This document shows positions 26,575 through 35,017 of a DNA stretch of 64,000 nucleotides, piece after piece (positions within the stretch are counted from its first letter, which is position 1; every line of letters starts with the position of its first letter). The notes beneath the pieces are model-generated. The model saw only the letters and a list, made by a program, of their open reading frames with translations, was not told the DNA's origin and ran no database searches. Source of the stretch: Paenibacillus_AB hodogayensis. Its GTDB lineage: Bacteria; Bacillota; Bacilli; Paenibacillales; NBRC-103111. The stretch is from assembly GCF_039536325.1 (NCBI RefSeq), contig NZ_BAAAYO010000017.1, positions 62,001 to 126,000 on the forward strand, given 5' to 3'. The translations under genes and the position numbers were made by a program.

Positions 26575-27452
26575 GCTAGTTGTTCTAGGCGAAGGTGCCG
26601 AAATTCGACTCCTTCAATAAAATCTATAAGGATTACTTTAGTCAACCATATCCCGCAAGAACGATATTCCCTGCAAATATGGGTCCAGTTATGGTGCAAA
26701 TGGACGCAATAGCTATTATTTCGTAGTTATTTTCTTTGCAGCGATAAACTAACGGAGACGATAGCTCAATCGTTACACTACGGCAGCCGGCCAAAATGTT
26801 CGGCTGCCGTTGTTGCGCTAACGGGCAGTACCTATTAACACGAACGCTCGCTGTTCCGCTGAATTGGACTTCCGACTCGTTCGTTTCCACGTATCCTTGT
26901 ACCGGCTCGTCGAAGTGGAGTCGGCTTAACCACCAGCATTTCCGATAACGGGGACATTTTCGGCAAAGAACGCTGTGTGAGCGACACAAGGACGCCACAG
27001 ATCTTTTTGATCAAACGGTGACCGCTGGGCTATCCAATTTGCCAAACATGCTCAGGACGAAGAGTTCAGCGATCACACAAGATAACAATTACAGCAAGGT
27101 TCGCCTGGAAAACGGACAATGGAAGGTAGGAATCAAAATCGATGAAATGGTACCCTATTAGAGGGTTCAAAAAAAGTGAAAATTGAAAAAAACAAGTTAA
27201 GGGGGAGCAGCATGTTAAAACGTTCAATTGGTTTGTTCTGCCGAATTGCTTTGCAAGGGGAGAAGCGGCGGGTACGGCAGTGGCTTTTTTGACCGGGCAG
27301 GGGAAATCGTTCAGCCAGAGAGGGCGGGCGGCAAGTGCGAATGGCGGCCCGTGATTCGTTTACGGGTTTATGTGATTATGTGAGCATGTAATGGATCGAT
27401 TTTAGATGGGGGAAAGCCGCGTTGATAATAAGTACAGAGAGGATGAACTGTT
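26575..27452. other. Non-coding stretch with relics
   Basis: Besides the repeat copy at 26749, the plus strand around 27079-27162 reads ITQDNNYSKVRLENGQWKVG, then IKIDEMVPY and stop, which looks like the end of a lost gene. A 29-codon frame at about 27212 has a good ribosome site (AAGGGGGAGCAGC) but no recognised product. Nothing else is evident. Confidence 0.4.
26749..26828. repeat. TAACGG-type dispersed repeat, copy 6 (best formed)
   Basis: CTAACGGAGACGATAGCTC begins the element. A perfect 10-bp hairpin (ACGGCAGCCG at 26780-26789 with CGGCTGCCGT at 26801-26810) follows, and GCTAACGGGCAG ends it. The two TAACGG motifs are in direct orientation, 69 bases apart. Confidence 0.85.
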
Positions 27453-28781
27453 TTGGATAGAAAGAGAATGTTGAAGTTGTTAATGCTTACGACAGCGGGA
27501 GTCGGTATTTTGGCCGGGTGCGGCGGGGGGCAAGACGGCAAATCCGGTCAAGCCGGGGAGTCGGCGGCGAAGGCTTGGGAAAAACCGAAGGAGCCTGTTA
27601 CTATTAGCTTCTATTTGCCGTACGCAGGTGATACGGCTACGTTCATGGAGCAGTATGGCAATTCGATCGCCAAGAAATTTCCGCATGTTAATTTAAAAGT
27701 CATCAATTCCCCGGATACGAACGTGGCGGGCAATCTGTCCAACTTGCTCGCTTCGCAAGAGCCGATCGATATTTTCCTGAATGGTGATACGAACCATTAC
27801 CGATACATTACGCCGTTTAAGTTTCAGTACGACATGACGGACATGATCAAGAGAAGCGGCTATGATCTGAATCGTCTCGAGCCTAGTACGCTAGAGGCTG
27901 TGAAAGCCCTCTCACCGAATGACGAAATTTATGCTTTGCCTTTGCGGATGAATGTAATGTCCCTTTTGTATAATAAAGACATTTTCGATAAATTCGCTGT
28001 TCCTTATCCAACGGACGGAATGACATGGGACCAAGCTTACGAGCTTGCGAAGCGAGTCACTCGGAAAGACGGAGAAACGCAGTATAGAGGCTTTATTACG
28101 CAGTCTTACAGCATCGCTTGGCAGAACCAAATGTCTCTCGGATTTGCCGATCCAAAAACGGATAAGCCGTTATTTTCTTCCGATGAGCGTTGGTCGCAGT
28201 ATGTCAAAAATATTAACCGTTTCTACGAAATTCCAGGCAATGCCTTGTTGGAAAGCAGCTTCGGCGGAATCAACAACCTGTTCTATACTTCAAAAGTAGC
28301 GGCTATGTATGCCGCCTCGATTCCCGGAACACCGCAACAAGTGAATTGGGATTTGGTCACCTTGCCGGAATTCGGCAATCTTCGCGGTATCGGTTCGCAG
28401 GCTTCGCTGAACTTGGCTTATATACCAAGCATCAGTAAACATAAGGAGCAAGCTTTTGAAATCATCGCTTACATGACCAGCGACGAATATCAAACCGAGA
28501 GTGCCAAAAAAGCGCTGGGACTGCCGGTCATCAAAACGCAATCGGCAAAAGAAGCTTTCGGGCAAGACAATCCGAATCTGGCAGGGAAAAACCTGAAGGC
28601 CTTGACGAAAAACAAACCGGCTGCCCCATTCCAGCAATCGCCTTATCAAGCGATTACGAACAACCAGCTTGAAAAGCTCTGGTATCAACTCGGCAAAGGC
28701 GAGCTTGACATTAATACAACTTTGCGGATGGCTGATGAAAATGCCGTGAAGGAGATTGAGAAGCTGAAATCCGGTCAGTAA
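27453..28781 (+). CDS. Extracellular solute-binding lipoprotein (ABC type), orphan
   Basis: The 442-residue family 1 solute-binding protein carries a lipoprotein signal with lipobox L-A-G-C near residue 23. The mature part shows ITFYLP-type opening strands, the motif LLYNKDIFDKFAVPYPTDGM and MTWDQAYELAKR, typical of sugar-binding ABC components. It would bind an oligosaccharide on the outer membrane face. TTG at 27453 is the best start (GAGAGGATG upstream); an ATG at 27468 is possible but leaves fewer positive charges. No permease or ATPase gene is near, and the next gene is an exported multidomain protein. It is a clear paralogue of the protein at 58071. Confidence 0.92.
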   Translation: MDRKRMLKLLMLTTAGVGILAGCGGGQDGKSGQAGESAAKAWEKPKEPVTISFYLPYAGDTATFMEQYGNSIAKKFPHVNLKVINSPDTNVAGNLSNLLASQEPIDIFLNGDTNHYRYITPFKFQYDMTDMIKRSGYDLNRLEPSTLEAVKALSPNDEIYALPLRMNVMSLLYNKDIFDKFAVPYPTDGMTWDQAYELAKRVTRKDGETQYRGFITQSYSIAWQNQMSLGFADPKTDKPLFSSDERWSQYVKNINRFYEIPGNALLESSFGGINNLFYTSKVAAMYAASIPGTPQQVNWDLVTLPEFGNLRGIGSQASLNLAYIPSISKHKEQAFEIIAYMTSDEYQTESAKKALGLPVIKTQSAKEAFGQDNPNLAGKNLKALTKNKPAAPFQQSPYQAITNNQLEKLWYQLGKGELDINTTLRMADENAVKEIEKLKSGQ

Positions 28782-28796
28782 TATCCAAACTTGGTT

Positions 28797-28829
28797 GTGG
28801 TTCCTTTTATTTTTATATTTGGGAACCAC
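28797..28829 (+). terminator. Possible terminator after the solute-binding protein gene
   Basis: GTGGTTCC and GGAACCAC enclose a T-rich loop. The following T-run is poor, so this may attenuate and not fully stop transcription into the downstream gene. Confidence 0.5.
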
Positions 28830-28914
28830 TAATTTGTCCAATTGTTTATCGATGAAATCATCGAAGCCGGCCGTTCCGGCGCTTTGTACGATTTGCCGGT
28901 TCCGCCGTATTTTC

Positions 28915-28928
28915 TGCAAGCGCTTTAT
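28915..28928 (+). promoter_or_regulatory. Candidate cre-like element upstream of the cohesin/FIMAH protein gene
   Basis: TGCAAGCGCTTTAT matches the CcpA consensus except for the last two bases. A similar site, TGAAAACGCTTTAT, lies at 33107 upstream of an AraC gene. It is about 150 bases before the start of the exported protein gene. Confidence 0.35.
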
Positions 28929-29077
28929 TAATCTATAACAACCGATTTTATCGAATTTGGACTGTCACGGATTTGACACCCCGTACGCAATCCGCAACGT
29001 TCGCCGCTGCCGTGAATATCCAGCACTTGCACTCGGGGCCGACCAACCAATCTTCCAAAGAAACGGGGTATTGAGAA

Positions 29078-32000
29078 TTGAAAGGAAAAAGGAAACCGTC
29101 GTTAGCGCTTCTGCTGTCATTCATCGTCTTCTTATCCGCCGCAACGTGGATCGCCCCGCTGCCGGCCTATGCCGCGATCGCCAATCTGACCTTGGCTAAT
29201 CCGGGCTTCGAGCAGCCGCTTGTAAACGGCAAAATACCGGGATGGACTTCCTTTTTCGACGAAACGGGAACCGACTTCCGCTACGAATGGACAGACACGA
29301 AGAGCGCATCCGGCTCGTACAGCTTGAAAATAGCGGATTCCCGCCGAGACAAATCGGTCGCCGTCATTAGCGATCGGCTGAACGTCGTCCCCGGAGTCGC
29401 TTATACGGGCAGAGCGAAGATGCTGCTCGAGTACGGAAGCACCGCCAGCTTGAACTTGCGCTTCTATGATGCAAGCGACAAGCAGATCGCCGAGGCGCCG
29501 GTTCACAACGAAACGTCCAACGGCTTTCCGATCAATCAGTGGAAGGAAACTTCGACACCCGCACTCGTCGCTCCCTCGAACGCCAAGTACGCCAAATTGA
29601 TGGCGTACACGACGACCTACGCGATCGGCGTCGCCTATTACGACGATATGTCCATTACATACGAAATCAACGATATGCCGGCCGTGCTGGGACTTGTCGG
29701 CCCTTCGTCGGTTGTGCCGGGCCAGTCGCTCTCCGTTATGCTGCGCGCAACGGAAGTGAACAATCTCGCGAAAGCGAGCGCCCATCTGTTCTATGACCGG
29801 CAGAAGCTGCGATTCGCGGAAGTACAGGCGGCCGGTGCTTTCGCCAATGCGGGCGCTTCCGTCAATCCATCCGTGCTGGACGGTGCGCTCGTAATCGATG
29901 CCGTTCAACCGGCTGACGTGAAGCTGAATGCCGACACGGATATCGCCGTAGTCCGGTTCGAAGTGATCGGCGACAGCGGCGACACGTGGATCGGAATCGG
30001 CAAGGAGTCCGTCCTTAACGACACCCATCCGGTTGCGCGGGACCGGGTTTCCCTCATGACGATCGGCACCGGGCATTGGCCCGCCTTGTCCGATAAAGTG
30101 TTCGGCGCTCCGGAGAACCTTGGCGCTCCGATCGCGGATACGATCGGGCTCTTCGACGGAACCGCCGGCAAGGAAGACGGCCACAACGTCATGTACACGA
30201 CCGTCAAAGGCATTCCGCAAATGTTCCATATAATCGATATCGACGACTACAAGCTGGTTCGCAGCATTCCGCTCGACGATGCGGGGGACGTTTGGAGCCA
30301 TCGGGTCGCTCCGGACGGAACGGTCTATATCGCCGCCGGCGGACAACTGTGGGCTTATTCGCCCGTTACGAAGCAGGCGCGCAAAGCATTCACCTTTCCC
30401 GAGGAGAATGTGTTCTGGGCGATCGATATCGATGCGGCGGGGAAGGTGTACATCGCCACGGGACCGGGCGGCAAAGTGCTCCACTACGATCCCGTCACGC
30501 AGCAGGGAAGAGACTACGGCAGACTGATGGGCTTGATCGGCCAAGAATACGCCAGATCGATCGCCTACAGCAACGGCTACGTGTACGTCGGCACATCGCT
30601 TGCCAAAATCTATAAGCTGAACGTGGACACCGGCGAGAAGGTCGAGATCGGCGCTTCCTTGAATGAAGCGGGATACTGCTACGATATGGACGTCGTCGAC
30701 GACAAATTCGTCATCGCCCGGTTCGACACGTCCCAGAAACGGTACATTTACAACATCGAAACCGGCCAGTGGCTCGACCTCGTCATCGAGAACAGCTCTT
30801 CCGGATTGCACATCGCCAAGCAGTCGCTGAACGGCAAAGTCTATTTTCCGGCCGACAAAAAAATCAAAACGTTCGACGTCAACACGCATGCAATCGAGGA
30901 TTCCGGTATGTGGTTCAGCACCGCGTTCCGGGGTGCGGATTGGGTCGAGGTCGACGATCCGGATTTGCCCGGCAAAAGCATAGCGAGCATGGACTTCAGC
31001 GGGGGCGTTCATTTCTTCAACCCGCAGACTACCAAGGTAAAGTCTTATCCGAACCTGCTGCCTCCTTCGCCGTCCATTACCCATACTTTCGAAAAAGGAC
31101 CGAACGGCAAAATTTACATTTCGGGGATACAGGCGTCAAGAGCGGCCGAATATGACGTCTACACCGGGCAAACGAAGCTGCTCAGCATGGGACAGGCGGG
31201 GAGCATTACGCCTTACGGGGGCAAAATGTATTTCGGCTCTTACCCGAAAGCACTGTTCCGGGTTTACGATCCGGCCGTCGAGCCGAGCGGCACGAATCCG
31301 AGAACGTTGTTCAATTTCGGCGATGAGCAGGACCGGCCGGGCCAAAGTGTCGTCGGCGGCAATAAAATTTATATCGGTTCGATTCCCGACTACGGGCAGC
31401 TTGGCGGGGCCATTACCGTCTACGATCCTGCAGTAACCGATCCGGCCCAGTCTTACAAGGTCAACCGGAACATCGTTCAGGATCAAAGTATGATCTCGCT
31501 CGCATACAAGGACGGCAAAATTTACGGATCGACATCGATCAACGGAGGACTCAGCTCCCAGCCGACGACCGAAGAAGCGAAGCTGTTCGTATGGGACGCG
31601 GCAACGGCTCGGAAAGTAACGGAATTCAAACTGGATATTCCGGGACTGAATAAACCGCCGGCGATCGGGGGATTGAGCATCGGGCCGGACGGCTTGCTGT
31701 GGGGCGGCGTGAACGGCTACATTTTCGCGATCGAACCGGGCAATCTGAAAGTGATCAAATCGAAAAACGTATTCCCGCAGGACGGCAGCTGGGGGCAATG
31801 GGGCTCCTACAAAACCGAATGGACGGAGGACGGCCTCCTGTATGCGGTGCTCGGCCGCCGGCTGGCGGTTATCGATCCGATTACGCTGGAATCCCGCTAT
31901 TTCGGCGATTCCGAGGCATTCGCGCTCGGCGAAGACGGCAACCTGTATTATTCGCCCTATGGGAATAAAACGCTCATGCACAAAATTACGGTTCGCAATG

Positions 32001-32764
32001 CGGACTCCGAAACTCCCCGCTCCGAAGCGGTCATAACGCCGCAGCCGAACGAATACGGCTGGCTGAACACGGACGCAGTCGTCCGGATTACGGCGACGGA
32101 CGGAACGGCAGGCAGCGGAGTGGTGAGTGTAACGTATTCCACATACGGAGTTCAGCCCCTCGCTCCTGTTACGGTACGAGGCCATGCAGCCGCAATCGCT
32201 ATTACGACCGAGGGAGTTACAACCGTTACTTACGGGGCGACGGACCTCGCGGGCAATGCAGAGCCGGCGCATACTTTGGCAATACGGCTGGATAAGACGG
32301 CCCCGCAAATCCGTTCTGCTGGGGCAGGCACATACACGGTTGACCAAGTAGCGTCGATTAGCTGTACGGCGACGGATTTCGGTTCGGGTCTCGCTGCCGA
32401 TCCTTGTACGGCGCCCTTGATGCAGCAGCCCGTCTATATGCTTGACCCGGGTGTCCACAAGCTGAACGTGCAAGCGAAAGATAAAGCCGGCAATACGGCA
32501 TCCGCCGAATTCGCCTTTACCGTCGCCGTTACATACGACAGCGTGTGCAAGCTGGCCGAGCAGTTTTCCTCCTCGCACCTTGATTGGGTCGAGAAATCGC
32601 TGTGCGCCCAGCTGAAGGTCGCGCAGAAAGCACAGGAAAACGGAAACGAGAACGCGAAGAAAGCCGTAATGAAAGCGTTCGCGCTTGAAGTGAAGGCGCT
32701 TGCCGGGAAGGCGTTCACGCAGGAGAAGGCGGATATTTTGATCCGGCTGGCAGGGTATTTGTAA
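29078..32764 (+). CDS. Secreted multidomain protein: CBM, cohesin-like, beta-propeller, Ig-like, FIMAH
   Basis: This 1228-residue protein starts with a Sec signal (residues 1-32, ending PLPAYA). A carbohydrate-binding module-like domain follows (about 33-195, NPGFEQPLVNGKIPGW), then a cohesin-like domain (about 200-325, SVVPGQSLSVMLRATEVNN). A large WD/Kelch-like propeller with repeated YDP and GKVYI-type strands spans about 330-975. Ig-like modules lie at about 985-1140, and a C-terminal helical domain (about 1150-1228) resembles FIMAH domains of Paenibacillus secreted enzymes. The propeller could be a glycan lyase or a binding scaffold; no catalytic residues were identified. The start is TTG 29078, with a weak GGGG ribosome site. 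It lies 296 bases after an orphan solute-binding protein. Confidence 0.85.
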   Translation: MKGKRKPSLALLLSFIVFLSAATWIAPLPAYAAIANLTLANPGFEQPLVNGKIPGWTSFFDETGTDFRYEWTDTKSASGSYSLKIADSRRDKSVAVISDRLNVVPGVAYTGRAKMLLEYGSTASLNLRFYDASDKQIAEAPVHNETSNGFPINQWKETSTPALVAPSNAKYAKLMAYTTTYAIGVAYYDDMSITYEINDMPAVLGLVGPSSVVPGQSLSVMLRATEVNNLAKASAHLFYDRQKLRFAEVQAAGAFANAGASVNPSVLDGALVIDAVQPADVKLNADTDIAVVRFEVIGDSGDTWIGIGKESVLNDTHPVARDRVSLMTIGTGHWPALSDKVFGAPENLGAPIADTIGLFDGTAGKEDGHNVMYTTVKGIPQMFHIIDIDDYKLVRSIPLDDAGDVWSHRVAPDGTVYIAAGGQLWAYSPVTKQARKAFTFPEENVFWAIDIDAAGKVYIATGPGGKVLHYDPVTQQGRDYGRLMGLIGQEYARSIAYSNGYVYVGTSLAKIYKLNVDTGEKVEIGASLNEAGYCYDMDVVDDKFVIARFDTSQKRYIYNIETGQWLDLVIENSSSGLHIAKQSLNGKVYFPADKKIKTFDVNTHAIEDSGMWFSTAFRGADWVEVDDPDLPGKSIASMDFSGGVHFFNPQTTKVKSYPNLLPPSPSITHTFEKGPNGKIYISGIQASRAAEYDVYTGQTKLLSMGQAGSITPYGGKMYFGSYPKALFRVYDPAVEPSGTNPRTLFNFGDEQDRPGQSVVGGNKIYIGSIPDYGQLGGAITVYDPAVTDPAQSYKVNRNIVQDQSMISLAYKDGKIYGSTSINGGLSSQPTTEEAKLFVWDAATARKVTEFKLDIPGLNKPPAIGGLSIGPDGLLWGGVNGYIFAIEPGNLKVIKSKNVFPQDGSWGQWGSYKTEWTEDGLLYAVLGRRLAVIDPITLESRYFGDSEAFALGEDGNLYYSPYGNKTLMHKITVRNADSETPRSEAVITPQPNEYGWLNTDAVVRITATDGTAGSGVVSVTYSTYGVQPLAPVTVRGHAAAIAITTEGVTTVTYGATDLAGNAEPAHTLAIRLDKTAPQIRSAGAGTYTVDQVASISCTATDFGSGLAADPCTAPLMQQPVYMLDPGVHKLNVQAKDKAGNTASAEFAFTVAVTYDSVCKLAEQFSSSHLDWVEKSLCAQLKVAQKAQENGNENAKKAVMKAFALEVKALAGKAFTQEKADILIRLAGYL

Positions 32765-32788
32765 CGGAGCGGTAAACAAATCGAAGAG

Positions 32789-32822
32789 AAAAAGGCCGGT
32801 TGTTTCCAATCCGGCCCTTTTC
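32789..32822 (+). terminator. Intrinsic terminator after the multidomain protein gene
   Basis: GGCCGG and CCGGCC with flanking A and T tracts (AAAA before, TTTTCC after). Confidence 0.75.
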
Positions 32823-33000
32823 CTGTCCATACCGATTTATTTAGGAGTATTGTTTTATCACGGAAAGACGGTCACGACTTCGTCCAATGGTTCTGAGGAT
32901 CGTTGTTATGTTTGCATGAAACACTCGGACGGGAGCTACTTTTGGAACCAATTTGCCGGACCCACTTGAACGGACATGGAATCCTTGATTGGGCTCATTG

Positions 33001-33046
33001 AAAAAGCGTGTGTCGCAGCCGTATTCGGCTAAGCATACGCTTTTTT
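33001..33046 (+). terminator. Hairpin terminator upstream of AraC gene
   Basis: AAAAAGCGT and ACGCTTTTT enclose a second inner stem (AGCCG with CGGCT), followed by TTTTTT. It insulates the AraC gene from upstream transcription. Confidence 0.75.
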
Positions 33047-33106
33047 GATTGCTTCCGGCAAGAACCTGATATAATAAATCTATAGACGGCTTCGCTTGTG
33101 AATTTC

Positions 33107-33120
33107 TGAAAACGCTTTAT
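33107..33120 (+). promoter_or_regulatory. Candidate cre-like element before AraC gene
   Basis: TGAAAACGCTTTAT fits the CcpA consensus at all but the last two positions. It lies 32 bases before the start codon, inside the likely promoter or leader. Confidence 0.35.
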
Positions 33121-33151
33121 CCAAATGCAGTATTGAACGAGGAGGATGCGC

Positions 33152-33994
33152 ATGAATCGACTTATCCCGTTTCCATTCTTCAAACAGTATAACTATCGTT
33201 TTGATATTCCGTACAAGTTCGAGTTCGACGTCCACCCGCAATATGAAATTTATTACTTTCACAGTGGCGTATGCAATTATGTGATAGGCGATCAAGTTTA
33301 CGATTTGCAGCCCGGCGATATGATTATCATGCATGGCATGACGAGACATCAGCCCAAGGTTGACGATCTGCGGGAGTATGTTCGTTCCATGATTTCGTTC
33401 GAGCCATCCATTATCCAAATGTTTGAACAACAGGTCCGTTCGCTCAATCCGCTATCTCCATTCGAGAAACTGAAAAACTTTCATATTCGTCTTAATAAAC
33501 AATCCCAATCAGAGGTCGAGGATATTTTAAGCCGCATCGACTGTTTTTATGGTAAAGAGGATATTGTATGCTACCACCGTTTTTTAACGGCATTTTACGA
33601 CCTGCTGCTATTCATCTACGACAAGTGCCGAAGTGCAATGGAAGAGTGCAGATCAGTATCTTCTAGTAAAGAATGGAATGTGCAAAGAATTGTCGCCTAC
33701 ATCGAAAATCGGTTTATGGACGAAATCAATTTGGATCAGATGGCTAAGGAATTGCATATGAGCAAATACTATGTATCCAAATTATTTCGCAGCGTAACCG
33801 GCATGACGATATTCGATTTTATTATCCAACGCCGAATCAACGAGGCGAGAATATTGATTTTGCTCGGCGGACCATTATCCGTTACGGATGTATGTTATCA
33901 GGTCGGCTTTAAAAACCCTACGCATTTTAGCCGACGTTTCAAAGAGCAGATTGGGCTGTCGCCAGCACAATTCCGCAAAAAGGTAGGCTCGTAA
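33152..33994 (+). CDS. AraC-family transcriptional regulator
   Basis: The 280-residue regulator has a cupin-like sensor half (FEFDVHPQYEIYYFHSGVCN, DLQPGDMIIMHGMTRHQ) and two C-terminal helix-turn-helix motifs (INLDQMAKELHMSKYYVSKL, then VTDVCYQVGFKNPTHFSRRF). It probably binds a sugar and controls adjacent glycan genes. ATG 33152 is chosen because GAGGAGG lies 6 bases upstream; the ATG at 33146 abuts that site. It sits between two solute-binding-protein modules and points toward the second one. A terminator lies just before it. Confidence 0.93.
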   Translation: MNRLIPFPFFKQYNYRFDIPYKFEFDVHPQYEIYYFHSGVCNYVIGDQVYDLQPGDMIIMHGMTRHQPKVDDLREYVRSMISFEPSIIQMFEQQVRSLNPLSPFEKLKNFHIRLNKQSQSEVEDILSRIDCFYGKEDIVCYHRFLTAFYDLLLFIYDKCRSAMEECRSVSSSKEWNVQRIVAYIENRFMDEINLDQMAKELHMSKYYVSKLFRSVTGMTIFDFIIQRRINEARILILLGGPLSVTDVCYQVGFKNPTHFSRRFKEQIGLSPAQFRKKVGS

Positions 33995-34574
33995 TCCATT
34001 TTTTTCAATCCATTCAAGAGCCAGGTTGCGGATCGGCGAAATCGAGTTAGCAAACAAGGATATATGCGACGCAGACGGTTGGATTTGATTCCAAAAAAAG
34101 ATCGCTCTTCGGATGGCAAAGCGGTCAACTGAAGGGCGATCCAGTTAAAGTTCTCAACAATGGTGATGAGCGACATCAATGATCGAGTAGACAAGGAACA
34201 AGCTGAGGTTCATCTTGTTGATGATACGGCGAGCCGGTCGCGGGTTAGGTCGCGCCGCCCACGAGCTGCTGCAGGAGAAGGAGCGTTATATATAGCTTCG
34301 GATAGGTAAGTTCGTAGAAAAGCGGGATTTGCTAGCGTCCGATTTTTGTCGGGCCGGCCGATTGCAAAGTCTCGCTTTTTCCGGAAGCAGTACTAGGAGC
34401 GCCAATGGTAGCTGCTCGCATCGGTCTAATAGCTTGAAGCCGAGGAAGAGTATTAAAGGCAAGTGGAGTTTTTTGTACAGTGACAACAAGTTTAACCTGT
34501 AAAGAAACCTGATATGTTCAGTTTTTTTTATTTTCGGGAAAAACTTTCTGTCGCAAATTAATGACACAAAGATT
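33995..34574. other. Non-coding stretch after AraC gene
   Basis: No gene recognised. A long, imperfect hairpin lies near 34317-34382 (AAAAGCG with CGCTTTTT at the ends) and may be a terminator. The remainder shows no motif I can support. Confidence 0.4.
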
Positions 34575-34790
34575 ACCCCTTTGAAGGAAATTAAGCAGTT
34601 CGTCAAGGATCTGTATTCGATTCCGGGAAACCGTCCCGACAAAATTGCCGAGGACCGCGCAGGCTTCATGCAGCAAAAGGTCGTCGCCATGCTGCCAAAG
34701 TCCGCCTACACCGTTCATGGGCGTGACCGGTCTGAACTTCAATATTCGCGCTTCCAGATAAGCGAGTTCTGCCCCAAGAGCGGAAGCAGC
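34575..34790 (+). pseudogene. Fragment of a solute-binding protein gene
   Basis: The frame reads PLKEIKQFVKDLYSIPGNRP, then DKIAEDRAGFMQQKVVAMLP, corresponding to the segment of family 1 binding proteins between the second lobe helix and the hinge. The intact protein at 35018 has the equivalent QLIQSVNDVPGNKG and LKDQTLAMVAS. A frame change then gives GVTGLNFNIRAS. Only about 70 codons remain. The relic lies directly upstream of an intact paralogue. Confidence 0.65.
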
Positions 34791-34793
34791 CAC

Positions 34794-34843
34794 AATAGCC
34801 TTGTTCCTTTGTCGGCCTATCGACAAGGAGCAGGGCTATTTTT
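34794..34843 (+). terminator. Long hairpin terminator
   Basis: AATAGCCTTGTTCCTTTGTC pairs with GACAAGGAGCAGGGCTATT with a few mismatches, followed by TTT. It ends the solute-binding-protein relic. Confidence 0.7.
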
Positions 34844-35017
34844 CCGTCCGGCTTGTGCAATTGAACAAAAAATTACTTAGTATCCGGCAAGATCATCCGT
34901 TGGGAGCGAGCGGTGCGATTGTTATGATAAATAGGGAGGAGGGCACAGATGTTGTCATTCACCGATGAAGTACAAAGAACGGCTGGAACAAAAAACTGAA
35001 GGGCGATAGGGGGAACG

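Noticed and set aside
29132..32830. Two very long minus-strand frames (650 and 564 codons) opposite the cohesin/FIMAH protein gene
   Set aside because: They lie fully antisense to a gene with signal peptide and clear domains. Their translations are Arg/His-rich without any family pattern, and they lack ribosome sites. They are composition shadows.
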